A stretch of 64,000 bases of DNA, taken from contig NC_073745.1 of NCBI RefSeq assembly GCF_029784135.1, positions 238,565,164-238,629,163 of the forward strand. Reading direction: 5' to 3'. Shown here in pieces: positions 47,290-57,765 of this stretch; the stretch's first letter is position 1, and every line of letters starts with the position of its first letter. The notes beneath the pieces were generated by a model. It searched no databases and had not been told where the DNA came from. It saw only the letters and a program-made list of their open reading frames with translations. Source of the stretch: Toxorhynchites rutilus septentrionalis. Taxonomy: Eukaryota > Arthropoda > Insecta > Diptera > Culicidae. Made by a program: the position numbers and the translations under genes.

Positions 47290-47765
47290 TATTTAATTGA
47301 GATTCCTATGCCCAATAACACACCTGGAATGTATTCTTGAGTGGCAAGCCCTAGAATACGCGTTATCATAGTGCAAGTCGAAGAAAATTTCTTGACTGAA
47401 TGTCGCTTCGGAGTAGCAAACCATTCTCATTGTGCAAGTTCCGGTTCCGAACTTTAAATAGTCAATAACGCCAGACACGTCCTTACAATCACCAGGGGAA
47501 GGGTAGGAATGTAGTATTATATTCGCCGCCCGAAGGCCAGAAGGGTCGCCTCTATAACGTGGTTCCCTATTGAATATCATGGAAGGGATAGTTGTTAGTG
47601 GAAAGAGGTAAGAATCAGAGGAAGATTCACTGAGGTGAGTGATGTGATTATGAAAACTTGAAATATCGACCACTCGATGGAACGAAAGTCCAAATATCAC
47701 GCGCGACAGAGACACGAGAGAAACTCCATGTTGTACGTTTTGGCACAATCTTTTAACAATCAAGG
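47290..47765. repeat. Interspersed repeat R, copy 1
   Basis: Shares with 59165-59465 the ordered phrases CGTCCTTACAATCACCAGGG, GCCCGAAGGCCAGAAGGGTC, GTGGTTCCCTATTGAATATC and ATGGAAGGGATAGTTGTTAG. It is GC-richer than its surroundings. A 156-codon minus-strand frame covers it, but the second copy does not keep that frame, so I treat it as chance. Class unknown. Confidence 0.75.
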
Positions 47766-48142
47766 GTTAAAAAGAAGAGGCACATTTTCCCCAGTTTAAA
47801 ACAAATCCATCCAAATTGAAAAATTTCCTATCTAATCTAACGATATCAATGCCAGGACATGAACAGCTGAGAAGCTTCCTATGTTCGTTGGGTTCCAGCT
47901 AATACTGAATGTTGTTCTTGATATCGGTATTGATACCGCAGAACGAAACAGTGAAATAACGGTTCAAAAGAACTGGTTCACTTAGGTGAACGGTTAGCGA
48001 CTGAACGACTTAGTGAGTGAATATCGATGCAAGAAAACCAGAGAGTGTCGACTTTTTCGTGTTAATGTTGGAAAATCAATGAGATTTTTTATTGAATAGT
48101 TTACTATTGAAAATAATAATTAGTTAATAATTAATTAAGTAT
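47766..48142. other. Unassigned sequence
   Basis: No gene or family recognised. TTAATTA-type low-complexity sequence lies next to the following Z element. Confidence 0.35.
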
Positions 48143-48861
48143 TAATTCAGCCATTCAGCCAAACCGATATAGTGGTTCTTAGATTTTCGTCAAAAGTGGT
48201 AGTTTTGGTCTTTATCGCAAATTATTAGACCAGTATGTTTTTATTTTTTTGTTAGGGTGACCATTTCCATTCTAGGGTGACATGACCTTTTTCAAAAATT
48301 CATAACTTTTGAACCGATGGACCAATTCAGATTTTCGACATATTAAGTTAAAGCCAATTAGCGTCTTTTTTTGGAAAAATACCATAGTTGCACAAAATTT
48401 GAATTATGTTTTCGTTATTATTGATTGTATTTGTTTTTTTACAGTTTTCATGGTCTCGGGACCAAAGGCGCTATATTTTTTATATTTTTCCTGGAAAGCT
48501 GAGAATTATTCAAACAACATATCTCGAAACCAGGAAAACGTTTTTATTCGTTTTTGAGTTATGATTTTTCAAAGTTACCCGATGGTCCAAAAAATAATTT
48601 TTCCCTATTTTTCAAAAAATGACTTTTTTCAAAAATTTCTTACTTTTGAACTACTGGACCGAGTTTTTGAAAAAAGTCATTTTTGGAAAAAAAAAAAAAG
48701 AAAAAGGTGATTTTTCGGACAACCTTTAAATAGAAAAGGTCACCCTAATGAAAAAAATAGAAAAATACGAGTCTAATGTTTTGCGATAAGGAACAAAACT
48801 ACCAATTTTCACGAAAATCAGAGAACCACTATATCGGCTTAGCATGAAATGGCTGAATTAA
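48143..48861. mobile_element. Foldback family Z, best-preserved copy
   Basis: ATTAATTCAGCC at the left is mirrored by GGCTGAATTAAT at the right. The arms (about 48143-48370 and 48640-48861) pair over most of their length: GATATAGTGGTTCTTAGATT with its inverse at 48817-48836, and CATTAGGGTGACC-type sequence with GGTCACCCTAATG at 48739-48751. There is no ORF. Its fragments are the commonest repeat in the window (4440, 7541, 8200, 9648, 46788, 55245, 57471). Confidence 0.85.
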
Positions 48862-48895
48862 TAGTTTCAGATTCTTTCTACCTCTTAAACTCTTA

Positions 48896-49224
48896 GGCGG
48901 CTCGCGCGCCGTAGCAATAAGCAACTAGCAAGCTGCAATACGCAATATGCTTCCCACACCAAAGCGATAAAAACGTCTGACAGTATGCAAACATTCTGCT
49001 TAATGTACGATACTTGCCAAAATATGGGCGATAAGTTGTTCTTCAAACGACACTTTATTTTGCTAGCGATACGATTGCGATTGCTCTACAAGAGTGATAT
49101 CGATATCGTATTGCGTCGGTGTGCGAGATCAACAAAAATTAAATGGAAAACCGCATTAGTGATAACATTACTTATTGCATGTTGATAGTTGCTAGTTGCT
49201 CATTGCTCCGGTGTGCGGGTCGCC
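48896..49224. mobile_element. Short MITE, TTA target, PIF/Harbinger-like
   Basis: The left end GGCGGCTCGCGCGCCGTAGC and the inverted right end GGCGACCCGCACACCGGAGC both continue AAT-AGCAACTAGCA. TTA flanks both sides (48893-48895 and 49225-49227), fitting the 3-bp TWA target of PIF/Harbinger elements. Size 329 bp with no protein. Confidence 0.7.
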
Positions 49225-49227
49225 TTA

Positions 49228-49669
49228 CATCCCGTTTGAAGTTCTGTTCAGTTCATATAACAAATGGTTTTCCTAGAGCAGCCATTTGGAGATAAAATTT
49301 ATGGATTTTTGAGCAGTTAAAAAAACTTAATTCAAAAGCAATGATCCTCAAAGTCCGTCAAGTTTCCGTCCGTGCTTTTAGGCTAAGACACTTCTATTTT
49401 TTTGCATGTTGAATTAATGTGACAAATAGTTACTAGAGTGTCAATTTAGTGTAGTGTAGTGTAATGTAGTGTAGTGCCCTAGCTGTTGACAAACATTTGT
49501 GTTTACTATTGACAAACATTTGTGTTTCACAAACCCATGTCCCGAATAAAAAGCAAATTCAGAAAATCATTTTAAATCCGGACGGCGGATCAAACTAAAT
49601 GACGAAATTTCTTATTGAGGGAGTTGGACAAGGTGTCCGGAATTCAAATCATAAATAAATAAGTGTCCG
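49228..49669. other. Unassigned sequence
   Basis: 49235-49290 resembles 23300-23350. 49450-49475 is a GTAGTGTAGTGTA microsatellite, and TTGACAAACATTTGTGTTTC is duplicated at 49486 and 49508. No gene. Confidence 0.45.
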
Positions 49670-49882
49670 GGAGGACCACGGTCTGGAAAAGTCAAAAAAT
49701 AGATTTTTTTTTGCATTTTTGCTGTCCTAAAAGCTGTTTTAGATATTTGTTTTCGTTGTTACTGCCAAAAGTATGAGATCACCTCATGGGATACAGTATT
49801 GCTGTACGAATTTTCAACCCCTTTTTTAGCTGGTGGTATCGATATCTCGGGATCTACTCGACCAACCAGACAGGAGCCCCCC
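49670..49882 (-). mobile_element. Foldback family K, shortened copy
   Basis: Reverse-oriented. Its ends (CTCCTGTCTGG and GGACCACGGTCTGG) and the CTGGTGGTATCGATATCTCG and ACAGTATTGCTGTACG phrases match the right half of 33575-34212. The left half is deleted. Confidence 0.65.
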
Positions 49883-50019
49883 ATAAAAACTACGGCACAA
49901 TGAATAAATTTACAAATTTTGAACAACATGATTTTGTAGAATTTTTTGATTCATAATTTACATGAAAGCCTTCTTATTCTAAAGGAACGGTAATTTTCCA
50001 TGCAATTATATGTCAATTA

Positions 50020-52117
50020 GGGTGGCAATGGATGTATGGAAAAAAATTCATCATCGAATTTAAAGAACCGACCATGTACATTTTGTTTATTGGCCCAAAA
50101 AAAGACCTATGCATTTCAGCTCAAACGGACATGATTTAGGAGTGTCTTAAAGCACTCAAAGTTTAAATTTATCGATCCATGTAAATCTTCCAAGTACATG
50201 AATTTTGAAATATCGAAAATTATTATTCGATGCAAATGACTTAAGGGGAGACCCCTGTCTGGAAGATCGGAAAATAATGAATTTTTGTGATTTTTTTTTC
50301 GGATGTTAGGAATAAAATGAAGTGTTCGGGTATTTTGGATATTGTTTGAGGTAAGGTACACCGGTGCAAGATGGAACGATTTTTTCGAAGTTCAACTTGA
50401 AAGTTATATTAAAAAATCACTAAATCACTAAATTAAAATCTGTTTGTAGCATATACAAGGTATAACAGATGTCTTTCGATAAAAAATAGTGATTCAAAAT
50501 GGCTGTTTTGAAAAAAATATCAATTTTTAAAATGTTTAGTTTACACATCCAATGTTTCAACTTAGGGTTGAGAGTGGGGTAGGTTGAAACGCGATCTATC
50601 ATGAGTTCATTGTGCGGCTTTGCTTCTCGAACTGATTTATGAAACTAAATCAAAGGAATTACATATGAACAATTGTGAAAAGGGATTTTGCTACACGTGA
50701 GATGTGGAAGAGTAGTCTGGTATATGAAAAATGCAAACTACATACTAGGAATTAATATACGAAACAATAACATCAAAAATACTATTTTAGACGCCTTCAT
50801 GTCAAAGTAGAGCCACTTGAAACGGCCACTAATAAGGTTTATGGGATCATTAAAATATTCAAATATTGCGTAACACACTCAAAAATGGAGGAGGAGATGG
50901 CTTGTGGAAACTTGTTTAGAAATAAATTCAACTAAATCCAAACATTTTTATTCAAATGACCATTACATGTTACATGTTATGTAGAGAAGAGGGAGTCGAA
51001 AATAGTAAAAAAAATGCGTTACGTAATATTTAAACGACCCCACACAAACAGCATAATTAACAAATTCTATTTATATCATGTCTGTGTATTCATAAATTAT
51101 GTAGAACATACTGAGCAATGAAATATGAATTATTCTTATTTTTTTAATTTACCATCATTCATTCATACAACAATCACCGATAAATAACGTCCGGAATTTG
51201 CAGCAAAGTTTAAAAAATAGTCGATTTTCACTCATTTCAACTTACCCCAGAGTTGAAAAAAACATGGGTTGAGTTTAAATGCTCAGAGCTTCACAAAAAA
51301 AGATTTTTCAGCTTAGTTTTCAAAACCACTACACTTGATTATCCTTATTTGATTACCTGACGTGCGATTCTGGCGATATTTTTGAAAAAATCAGTGTTTT
51401 CGAGTCGATTCAGTCAGCGCACAAAAATGTTTTTTTTATTTCACAGAACAAGGAAAAGTAAACAAAGGCGCGGATTACGTTAAAGCATTACAATTTTCTG
51501 GCAATGGCTGTCATAAGGTGGATTGGAAGATAATGTTTACTATATACATTTTTATCACGTCAATCTATCATTCCTTGTAAAGGTTATGATTTCCGTTTTA
51601 ACTTACACCAAATTTCAACTTTCCCCGGTGTACCCTATACCTGAAGATGTATTTTCAATTGTTTGAGTGCACGAATAATGATTATTACGCTGTTGACAGC
51701 GAGATGCGTGGATGTTGTCTGAAAATCGGTACTTTGCTGCTGGTATCGGTTCAGAAGCAACGGGGTGTCGCAGAACGAATTCCAATGAATATTGTGAAAC
51801 TTTAAGCGTTACATAAGGGTTTTTGAAATATCAAAAAAAATTCAAAATGGCGGTCATTTTTATTAAAAATGAGTTATTTTTTATGAAAAATCGCCGTTTA
51901 GAAACTTATAAAAAATCAAACGGCTATGTAACGCTTTAGATAATTCATCTTACATGCTGATAAAAAATGTTATCCAAATCGGTCGAGTAGATCCTGAGAT
52001 ATCGGCACCACCAGTTTGAAAAACATGGTTTCGAGAAAAAATCGTGCAGCAACATTATATTTCTTGAGGTGCATGGTCGGTTTTTGAAATTTGATTTGAC
52101 CATTTTTGCTGCCACCC
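50020..52117. mobile_element. Composite foldback element containing family K sequence and a nested MITE
   Basis: The ends are GGGTGGCAATGG and the inverted GGGTGGCAGCAA. The left arm 50020-50165 pairs with 52060-52117 through GTACATGGTCGG / GCATGGTCGG. K-family sequence begins at about 50244, is interrupted at 50354-51635, resumes with TACCTGAAGATG and runs to about 52070. A DACG element abuts the right end at 52122. Confidence 0.6.
50354..51635. mobile_element. MITE with GGTACACCGG ends, TA target, nested in a K repeat
   Basis: The left end AGGTACACCGGTGCAAGATG and the inverted right end GGGTACACCGGGGAAAGTTG are flanked by TA (50352-50353 and 51636-51637). The uninterrupted K copy at 33676-33686 supplies the empty site (AAGG-TA-TATATCTGG), confirming both borders. 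Inside, GGGTAGGTTGAAACGC (50578) and CATTTCAACTTACCCC (51235) are a second inverted pair. Size 1,282 bp, no transposase. Confidence 0.82.
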
Positions 52118-52121
52118 TTTT

Positions 52122-53195
52122 TTGACGTAGGACTACGTCTTTCTTTTCTATACTGGGGTGTAAGTTCAAAGTTTCGAAAACGAAAGCGTTACGCCGGAGA
52201 ACACGATTTTTAGTGTTAATAGCTCCAAAACAACTGAACGAAATGGTATGATATACACTTCATTCGAAAGATAAAATGTCTACGCGTTATGTGCTTGTTA
52301 CTTTTTGATTCAAAAACTTGTTTCAATAGCCTTAAAATTGCTTTCAAAACAGTCTATTGAAATCACACCAATCGGTATTGAAGCGAGTGTCGCTAGGAAA
52401 TCCACTCAGTTATGATTACGCAACGATTGAGGTACCATCGCAGGAATGAATGGATGTTTCCCTAACACAGACTTGAGAACCATGGAGCCAGGGTAAACTA
52501 GCATTGCAAATTAGATGCAAGCAGCGGGAACTTTTGTACTAGTTTGCGTTTTTGCAAATCAGAATGTTTCCCTAACACAGACTTCAAACAATGTAGCCTG
52601 GGGAAACTGGAATTGAAAAATTGATGCAAGTTGTTGGTACTTTTTACTCGTTTGCGTTTCTGCAAATCGGAATATTTCCCTAACACGGATTTCTAAACCA
52701 TGGAGCGTGTGAAATTGGCATTGCAAATGAGATTTTTGTACTCGCATGCATTTTTGCAAACTAGAATGTGTTTTCCCAACACAGATTCCGAAACCAATAA
52801 GTTGGGAAAATCGGCATTGCAGATCTTGGAAGTACATTTTTACACTCCAGAATTCGTTTTGCTTACACGGTCTACAAAAGCGGGTACAACTTCTATGCAT
52901 ACCGTGTGATGATTAGGCAAAATATTGATACATATTTGCTGCGATAACCACTACCATAATACATGAATTGACCTAAACAGGGATTTGTTTGCAATTGAAT
53001 TCACAAATTGTTTCATTCATTCACTAGTTTAAACAATAATTTAATCAATACATACAAAAGATAGCTCTGCGCAGCAGCGATATCGTACCCAATGAGGAAC
53101 ATCCAAGGTGCGATTATTGCAAATCGAAGAAAACACAAATTATTACTAAGCCAACGGCAGTCCTACGTCAACCTTGCGGTTATATCATAGGTATA
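52122..53195 (-). mobile_element. DACG palindrome-end element with internal units
   Basis: The left end TTGACGTAGGACTAC (52122-52136) opens a perfect GACGTAGGACTACGTC palindrome. The inverted partner GCAGTCCTACGTCAA is at 53157-53171 (one mismatch). It is followed by an imperfect hairpin region and ATAGGTATAACCCA, as in 4595-5327. The interior shares GATAAAATGTCTACGCGTTA-type and 95-bp-type units with the others. No protein. Confidence 0.75.
52445..52860 (-). repeat. Four to five divergent ~110-bp units in the DACG element
   Basis: TTTCCCTAACACAGACTT-type starts recur near 52457, 52565, 52675 and 52771 (the last TTTTCCCAACACAGATTC), each followed by a GCATTGCAAATGAGA-like block. They are the same unit as at 36226-36670 but much more diverged. 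Confidence 0.75.
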
Positions 53196-55244
53196 ACCCA
53201 TTTATAGTTTTTTTAGTTAAAGTTATCATCGTAAGCGCTTATGTGTCCGAATTTCGTTGCATTACGAAATTTGGTAATATTACTCTCCAAATTTTCATAA
53301 TTTTCATATTTCTGAGTGATGACGGCGGCGTAAGTAGTAGTAATTTGTCTACTTCTCTGGAGTCATTGGAGTCATGATTGAAGAACAATCTATTATTGTA
53401 AAACAGCCATTGAAGCAATCGTATGCTCTGCAATTCGGATCCAGTTTATTGATTTTACAGTTTGTGTATTTTTCTCGCGGGAGCAAGAATATATAAGCTT
53501 CACTGGTTTCTACAAAACCACACAATCCATCGACCCTGCTCCACAAAAACTTTTCTGCTAAAGTATTAATCCTCAAATTTCCTTTTAGATTAAAATTTTA
53601 TCCAAAGTGATAAGCTAGCGAACTCTATGAAATAATTTCGTCAACAATGCGATAGTTTTTGAGACACCACAATCAAGAATGTTTCTTAGCGATGTAGATT
53701 TGCAGTCGATGGTTAAGACCTTTTTTCTGAAATCTGTTGCATTACGAAACAGGATAATCTGCGGTTGATTTCTTTTCAGCGGAAATTCACTGATGATTTA
53801 GAATTCCCCATCAGTCTTTCAATCATATGGTGTGGTACCCATTTTCCGAATTTTTTTTTTTTGCTAGTCGCGTGGGAAGTTCACAGGCCTCGGCCATTTA
53901 CAGTTGGGTTTGAATGAAATCTATGACGCTTTCCGGGCTTAGACAGCTACACCCCTACCTTCTTCCACGTGATCAGGATTGATTGGAACATCAGTCGGGG
54001 ATTAAAATTTACTGTGCGGCTGAAATCCTTCACAATCCAATGAAAATCATAATTTACCGAGCACAAAATAACAAGACCGTATATCTCGTATAGAAAATTG
54101 ATAGCTCCATCATTGAAAGAGCGAACCCTGAAAGGATTTTTTCCTCTCTCGATGTGAAAAGGTTAACGAGGCATTAATGTCAAATGATTCATAAACATTT
54201 TTCACTACACAACGTTTCAATAAAAACACGATCTCTCTGGCTTTTCCGGACAAAAGATTATCATACTTGACGATGTTTCGTGTCAAACCAGGATTGAAAC
54301 ATCAGAAAATCCAACTACAACATACACCTATGATCTGTGTCGAGGACCGCAGCCTGTTGCCCGGGCAGCGTTGTCATAGCATCCATCATACCCCTATCTT
54401 GGCGAAGCGCAGATCCAACAGCAGCTCGAATCTGTGCTCTATGCTATAAACCCAGAAATCAATGTTTGAGTGTAGTGTAATGATTATTTTCGAGCTGGGA
54501 GTTGTGACAGCCAGCGGGAAACATAAATTCTGAAAATGACAATTTTACAGCAATTTTTCCTCCCATCCGTTTGGATACATCGCGGTTTACGATTCATGGC
54601 AGGGTGCAATGGCGAATAATCAATCGCAATACTAATTAATCCGTCTGGTTCCGATTGGCGAGGACGACAACCAGTCAGCTCACCCTAAACGGATCATCTC
54701 TGCCTCTGCCGATTGGCACCAAAAGACACGCTGGGGAAGCGCATTGATTGCTGGCAGGATTTTGCGATATTTTATGAACATCGCGTCGGATTGCCGTATG
54801 CAGCGGAAGGATAAGCGCTACCGGTGCCAGCAGAAATGGCGGTTGCTACGGCGCTGAAAGGCCCATTGAGCAAACTGTGTAATAAAATAGGGTTTTTTTT
54901 CTTCTTTCCGCTGTATGGCGTTGAATGGCGTAACAATGTCGCTGTCACGGGCTTCGGGGTGGTGTTTCCCATTTTCCCCACATATGTCGATAGAAAATTG
55001 ATGTCCTTTTGTAACCGGTAATTGAGGAAGCGAAGCAGCGGCCACAAATTGTTCCGATGAAGTTTCGTTTCCAAAATATATGCACAAGAATGTTTCGGGC
55101 CGATTCGATACGGGAAATTCACATTTCGTTCAGTGTAAATTCATGTAATGATTGACTAAATGTTATTCTTTGTTTCTTCATTGGCATGATGCCATCGAGA
55201 TTATCTCAATAGCGGAACAAAAACGCGTAATGGGAGTTATAATA
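53196..55244. other. Unassigned, mostly single-copy sequence
   Basis: 53870-55140 is less AT-rich than its surroundings and carries no recognised repeat, so it is probably original locus sequence. Frames of 60 codons (54267, plus), 116 codons (54772-55122, minus) and 89 codons (54818-55087, minus) overlap one another and have no recognisable domain. No splice structure could be proposed. Confidence 0.4.
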
Positions 55245-55560
55245 CAGCCATTCAATGTCAAACCGATATAGTAGTTCTCAGATTTTCGTAAAAAGTGGTA
55301 GTTTCGTTCTTTATCGCAAACTATAAGACCCGTATTCTTTTATTTTTTATTTTTTTTGTTAGGGTGCCCATTTTCATTTTAGGGTGATCCGAAATATCAT
55401 TCTTTTTCCCCTATTTCCAAAAATGACATTTTTCAAAAATTCATAACTAGTGAAGTACTGAACCGATTCAGACGGTCAACATATCAAATTAAAGCTTATA
55501 AACTAGTCATGGTTTGACCAGCTCTGATCATGGCTTGTCCAAAAAATGATCATGGCAAAA
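55245..55560. repeat. Foldback family Z fragment
   Basis: Starts AGCCATTCAATGTCAAACCG, the outer end of the family, and runs through the CAAACTATAAGACCCGTATT and CATAACTAGTGAAGTACTGA blocks. One arm only. Confidence 0.7.
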
Positions 55561-56141
55561 AATTACCATAGCAGTTTTAGAAATCACTATTTTTGAATGA
55601 AAAAATCGAATTTAAAAGTAGATGTTGCATTTCTCATTGCTTGAGTTTACTGTCATCATATTGATCCATTCATAATTTAGGCTTTCTTCAGAGTATTGCC
55701 TTTTCTTGTGCATTTTAAAAGTGTTCACCTCAACACACTCAACACAGAGAAACTTTATTTCTGCTATGCGCGAAGGACACAACTTCCATTCGATCCCCCT
55801 GACACTAATTCATACCCGCGTATGCAATATTACTTTTACGTCCATATAAAGAGGAACGAAAACATGATTTCTGATGCAAAAAACAAGTTATCCCATCAAT
55901 GGACGGTTTGTTGTCTACCCATCGTGAACTCAAACCAACGAACTCAGACATTTATCAAGTATGCTATAAAGGTCCTCGCGTTAGTATTAGTTAGTATTAG
56001 GCGTGCAAAATAGCACACACTGCACGTTATTTTATACGTGTAAGTAATTTTCGTCAAACCACGTTGAACTCAAACATCGATGCATGCGCATGTACATGGG
56101 AGAGAGAAAGAGAGGAACGAAATCGTTTTGGGGGAAGTCAC
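55561..56141. other. Unassigned sequence
   Basis: A 105-codon plus frame at 55696-56013 is the only sizeable one. It has no recognisable domain and ends in a TTAGTATTAG duplication, so I do not call it. Confidence 0.35.
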
Positions 56142-56145
56142 TTAA

Positions 56146-56812
56146 CACATTGACGTCCGCATGATTCGTAAAAAAATATGCGCTTGGCGCCGGCAGCGCT
56201 AACTCGGATTACTTGGCTTGTCGCCGCCCGTTCTTGACATTATCGGGAAATTAGAAATTGAAATAGAAATAGATTTAGATCTAGATCTAGAAATAGAAAT
56301 CTAATCTTATCGTTAGTTTTCATAAGTTCTCAACCCTATTCCCCTAATTTCATGAAATTTCGAAGATATACATACGTAAATATCACAAACATGTCCGTAT
56401 TCCCCCCACTATATGTCAATGCGGATAATCATCGAATAAATGTTCTACTATTCGGTCTGTTTTATTTTTATTAAAAACATTGAAAAACCTTCGACCGATT
56501 ATTTCGAAAAACAGTACATCGAAATGCAAGAAACTGCATGTAAGTTTGGTAAAACACGAGTTTCGAAAGATATAATAAAAGTTCTTCTTAATATGTCCGT
56601 TTTTCCCCACCTTCCCTACTTATAAAAACATTAAAATTGATAGTCTGTGTATGTTATTGTTACTTAAACCAAACCTCAACAGAATGCAAATGATACTCAA
56701 GTGCTATCGCCGGCCACTGAGATACTATGCGCACGTAACCACTGTGGCGTCGCCGGCAGTCAGGCGCTAGTTTACGTGCGTAACCACTGTGGTGTCGCCG
56801 GACGCCAAAGTG
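56146..56812. mobile_element. piggyBac-like MITE, TTAA target
   Basis: TTAA flanks both sides (56142-56145 and 56813-56816). The ends are CACATTGACGTCCGC and the inverted CACTTTGGCGTCCGG. TTAA duplications are characteristic of piggyBac. The interior holds a direct repeat, GTAACCACTGTGGCGTCGCC (56731) and GTAACCACTGTGGTGTCGCC (56780), and a GAAATAGAAATAGATTTAG-type simple repeat (56250-56300). It encodes no transposase. Confidence 0.75.
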
Positions 56813-56816
56813 TTAA

Positions 56817-57470
56817 AAATGCAATGAGGACAATTTGACTGGGAAGAATGAAATGACATAGTCGAGTCGGTAGAGGGAGATAGCGACTAAACGCCCGACT
56901 GACTGTTCAATCGTTTTGGCGGTGAAACTGCGTGAAGAAGCCAAAAGTCATTACTAACTGACTATGGATATAGTCAGTCAGATAGTCAGCTGACTATCCA
57001 CAGTTGACTATAACTATGCAGAGCCCAGCATAGAAATCATGAGGACAAAACAACATTAGTGAATTGGACAACTCATGATCAGAATTGAGGTCATCGAAAG
57101 GCATTAATTAAATGGTTTAGCCAAGTAAATCTAATACAAATGGTGTGCAACCATGAAGTTTACAATATTTGTAAATGTTATAATCCACAAAAAGTCTAAA
57201 TACGTGCCAAATAATCATCTGTTGATTGATTAAAAGTTAGCTCAAGTGAGGGGCGCATATACACAAATAGAATGTGGATTTTATAATCCCTTAAAACATG
57301 TGAATCCGTAAAAATATACTATAAAAATACTGTAAATCATGAAGAAGACAATATTATTTATATGTTTTGAAATATTCGAATACCTAATTTGACACACGTG
57401 CGCTCAACTAGAGCATCTAATAACGACAAACCATGATCATATTTTCGACTGAACAAACCAAAATCATTTA
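56817..57470. other. Unassigned sequence
   Basis: Contains a TAGTCAG / CTGACTA-rich low-complexity stretch (56955-57020) able to fold on itself. No gene. Confidence 0.4.
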
Positions 57471-57764
57471 CCTTATGATTTTTCAAAGTTACCCGATGGT
57501 CCAAAAAATCATTTTTCACTTTTTTCCCAAAAATGACTTTTTTCAAAAATTTATTACTTTTGAACTACTGGACCGATTCAGATGATCGACATATCAAATT
57601 AAAGCCTACTAGCCTTTTTTGAAAAAAAAACACACTTGCCAATGATTTGGATTATAATCACATACATCCAGTCTAGTCGCATAGAAATATTGAATGAAGA
57701 CTGAAAACATGTTAACTTTGAAAAATCACAACTTAAAAACGAAAAAATTAGTAAAAAAAATTAT
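57471..57764. repeat. Foldback family Z fragment
   Basis: CTTATGATTTTTCAAAGTTA, CTGGACCGATTCAGATGATC and CTTTGAAAAATCACAACTTA mark the central part of the family. It ends where the next DACG element begins. Confidence 0.65.
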
Positions 57765-57765
57765 A

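Noticed and set aside
47293..47763. 156-codon minus-strand frame
   Set aside because: Falls in repeat R, and the second copy at 59165-59465 does not preserve the frame.
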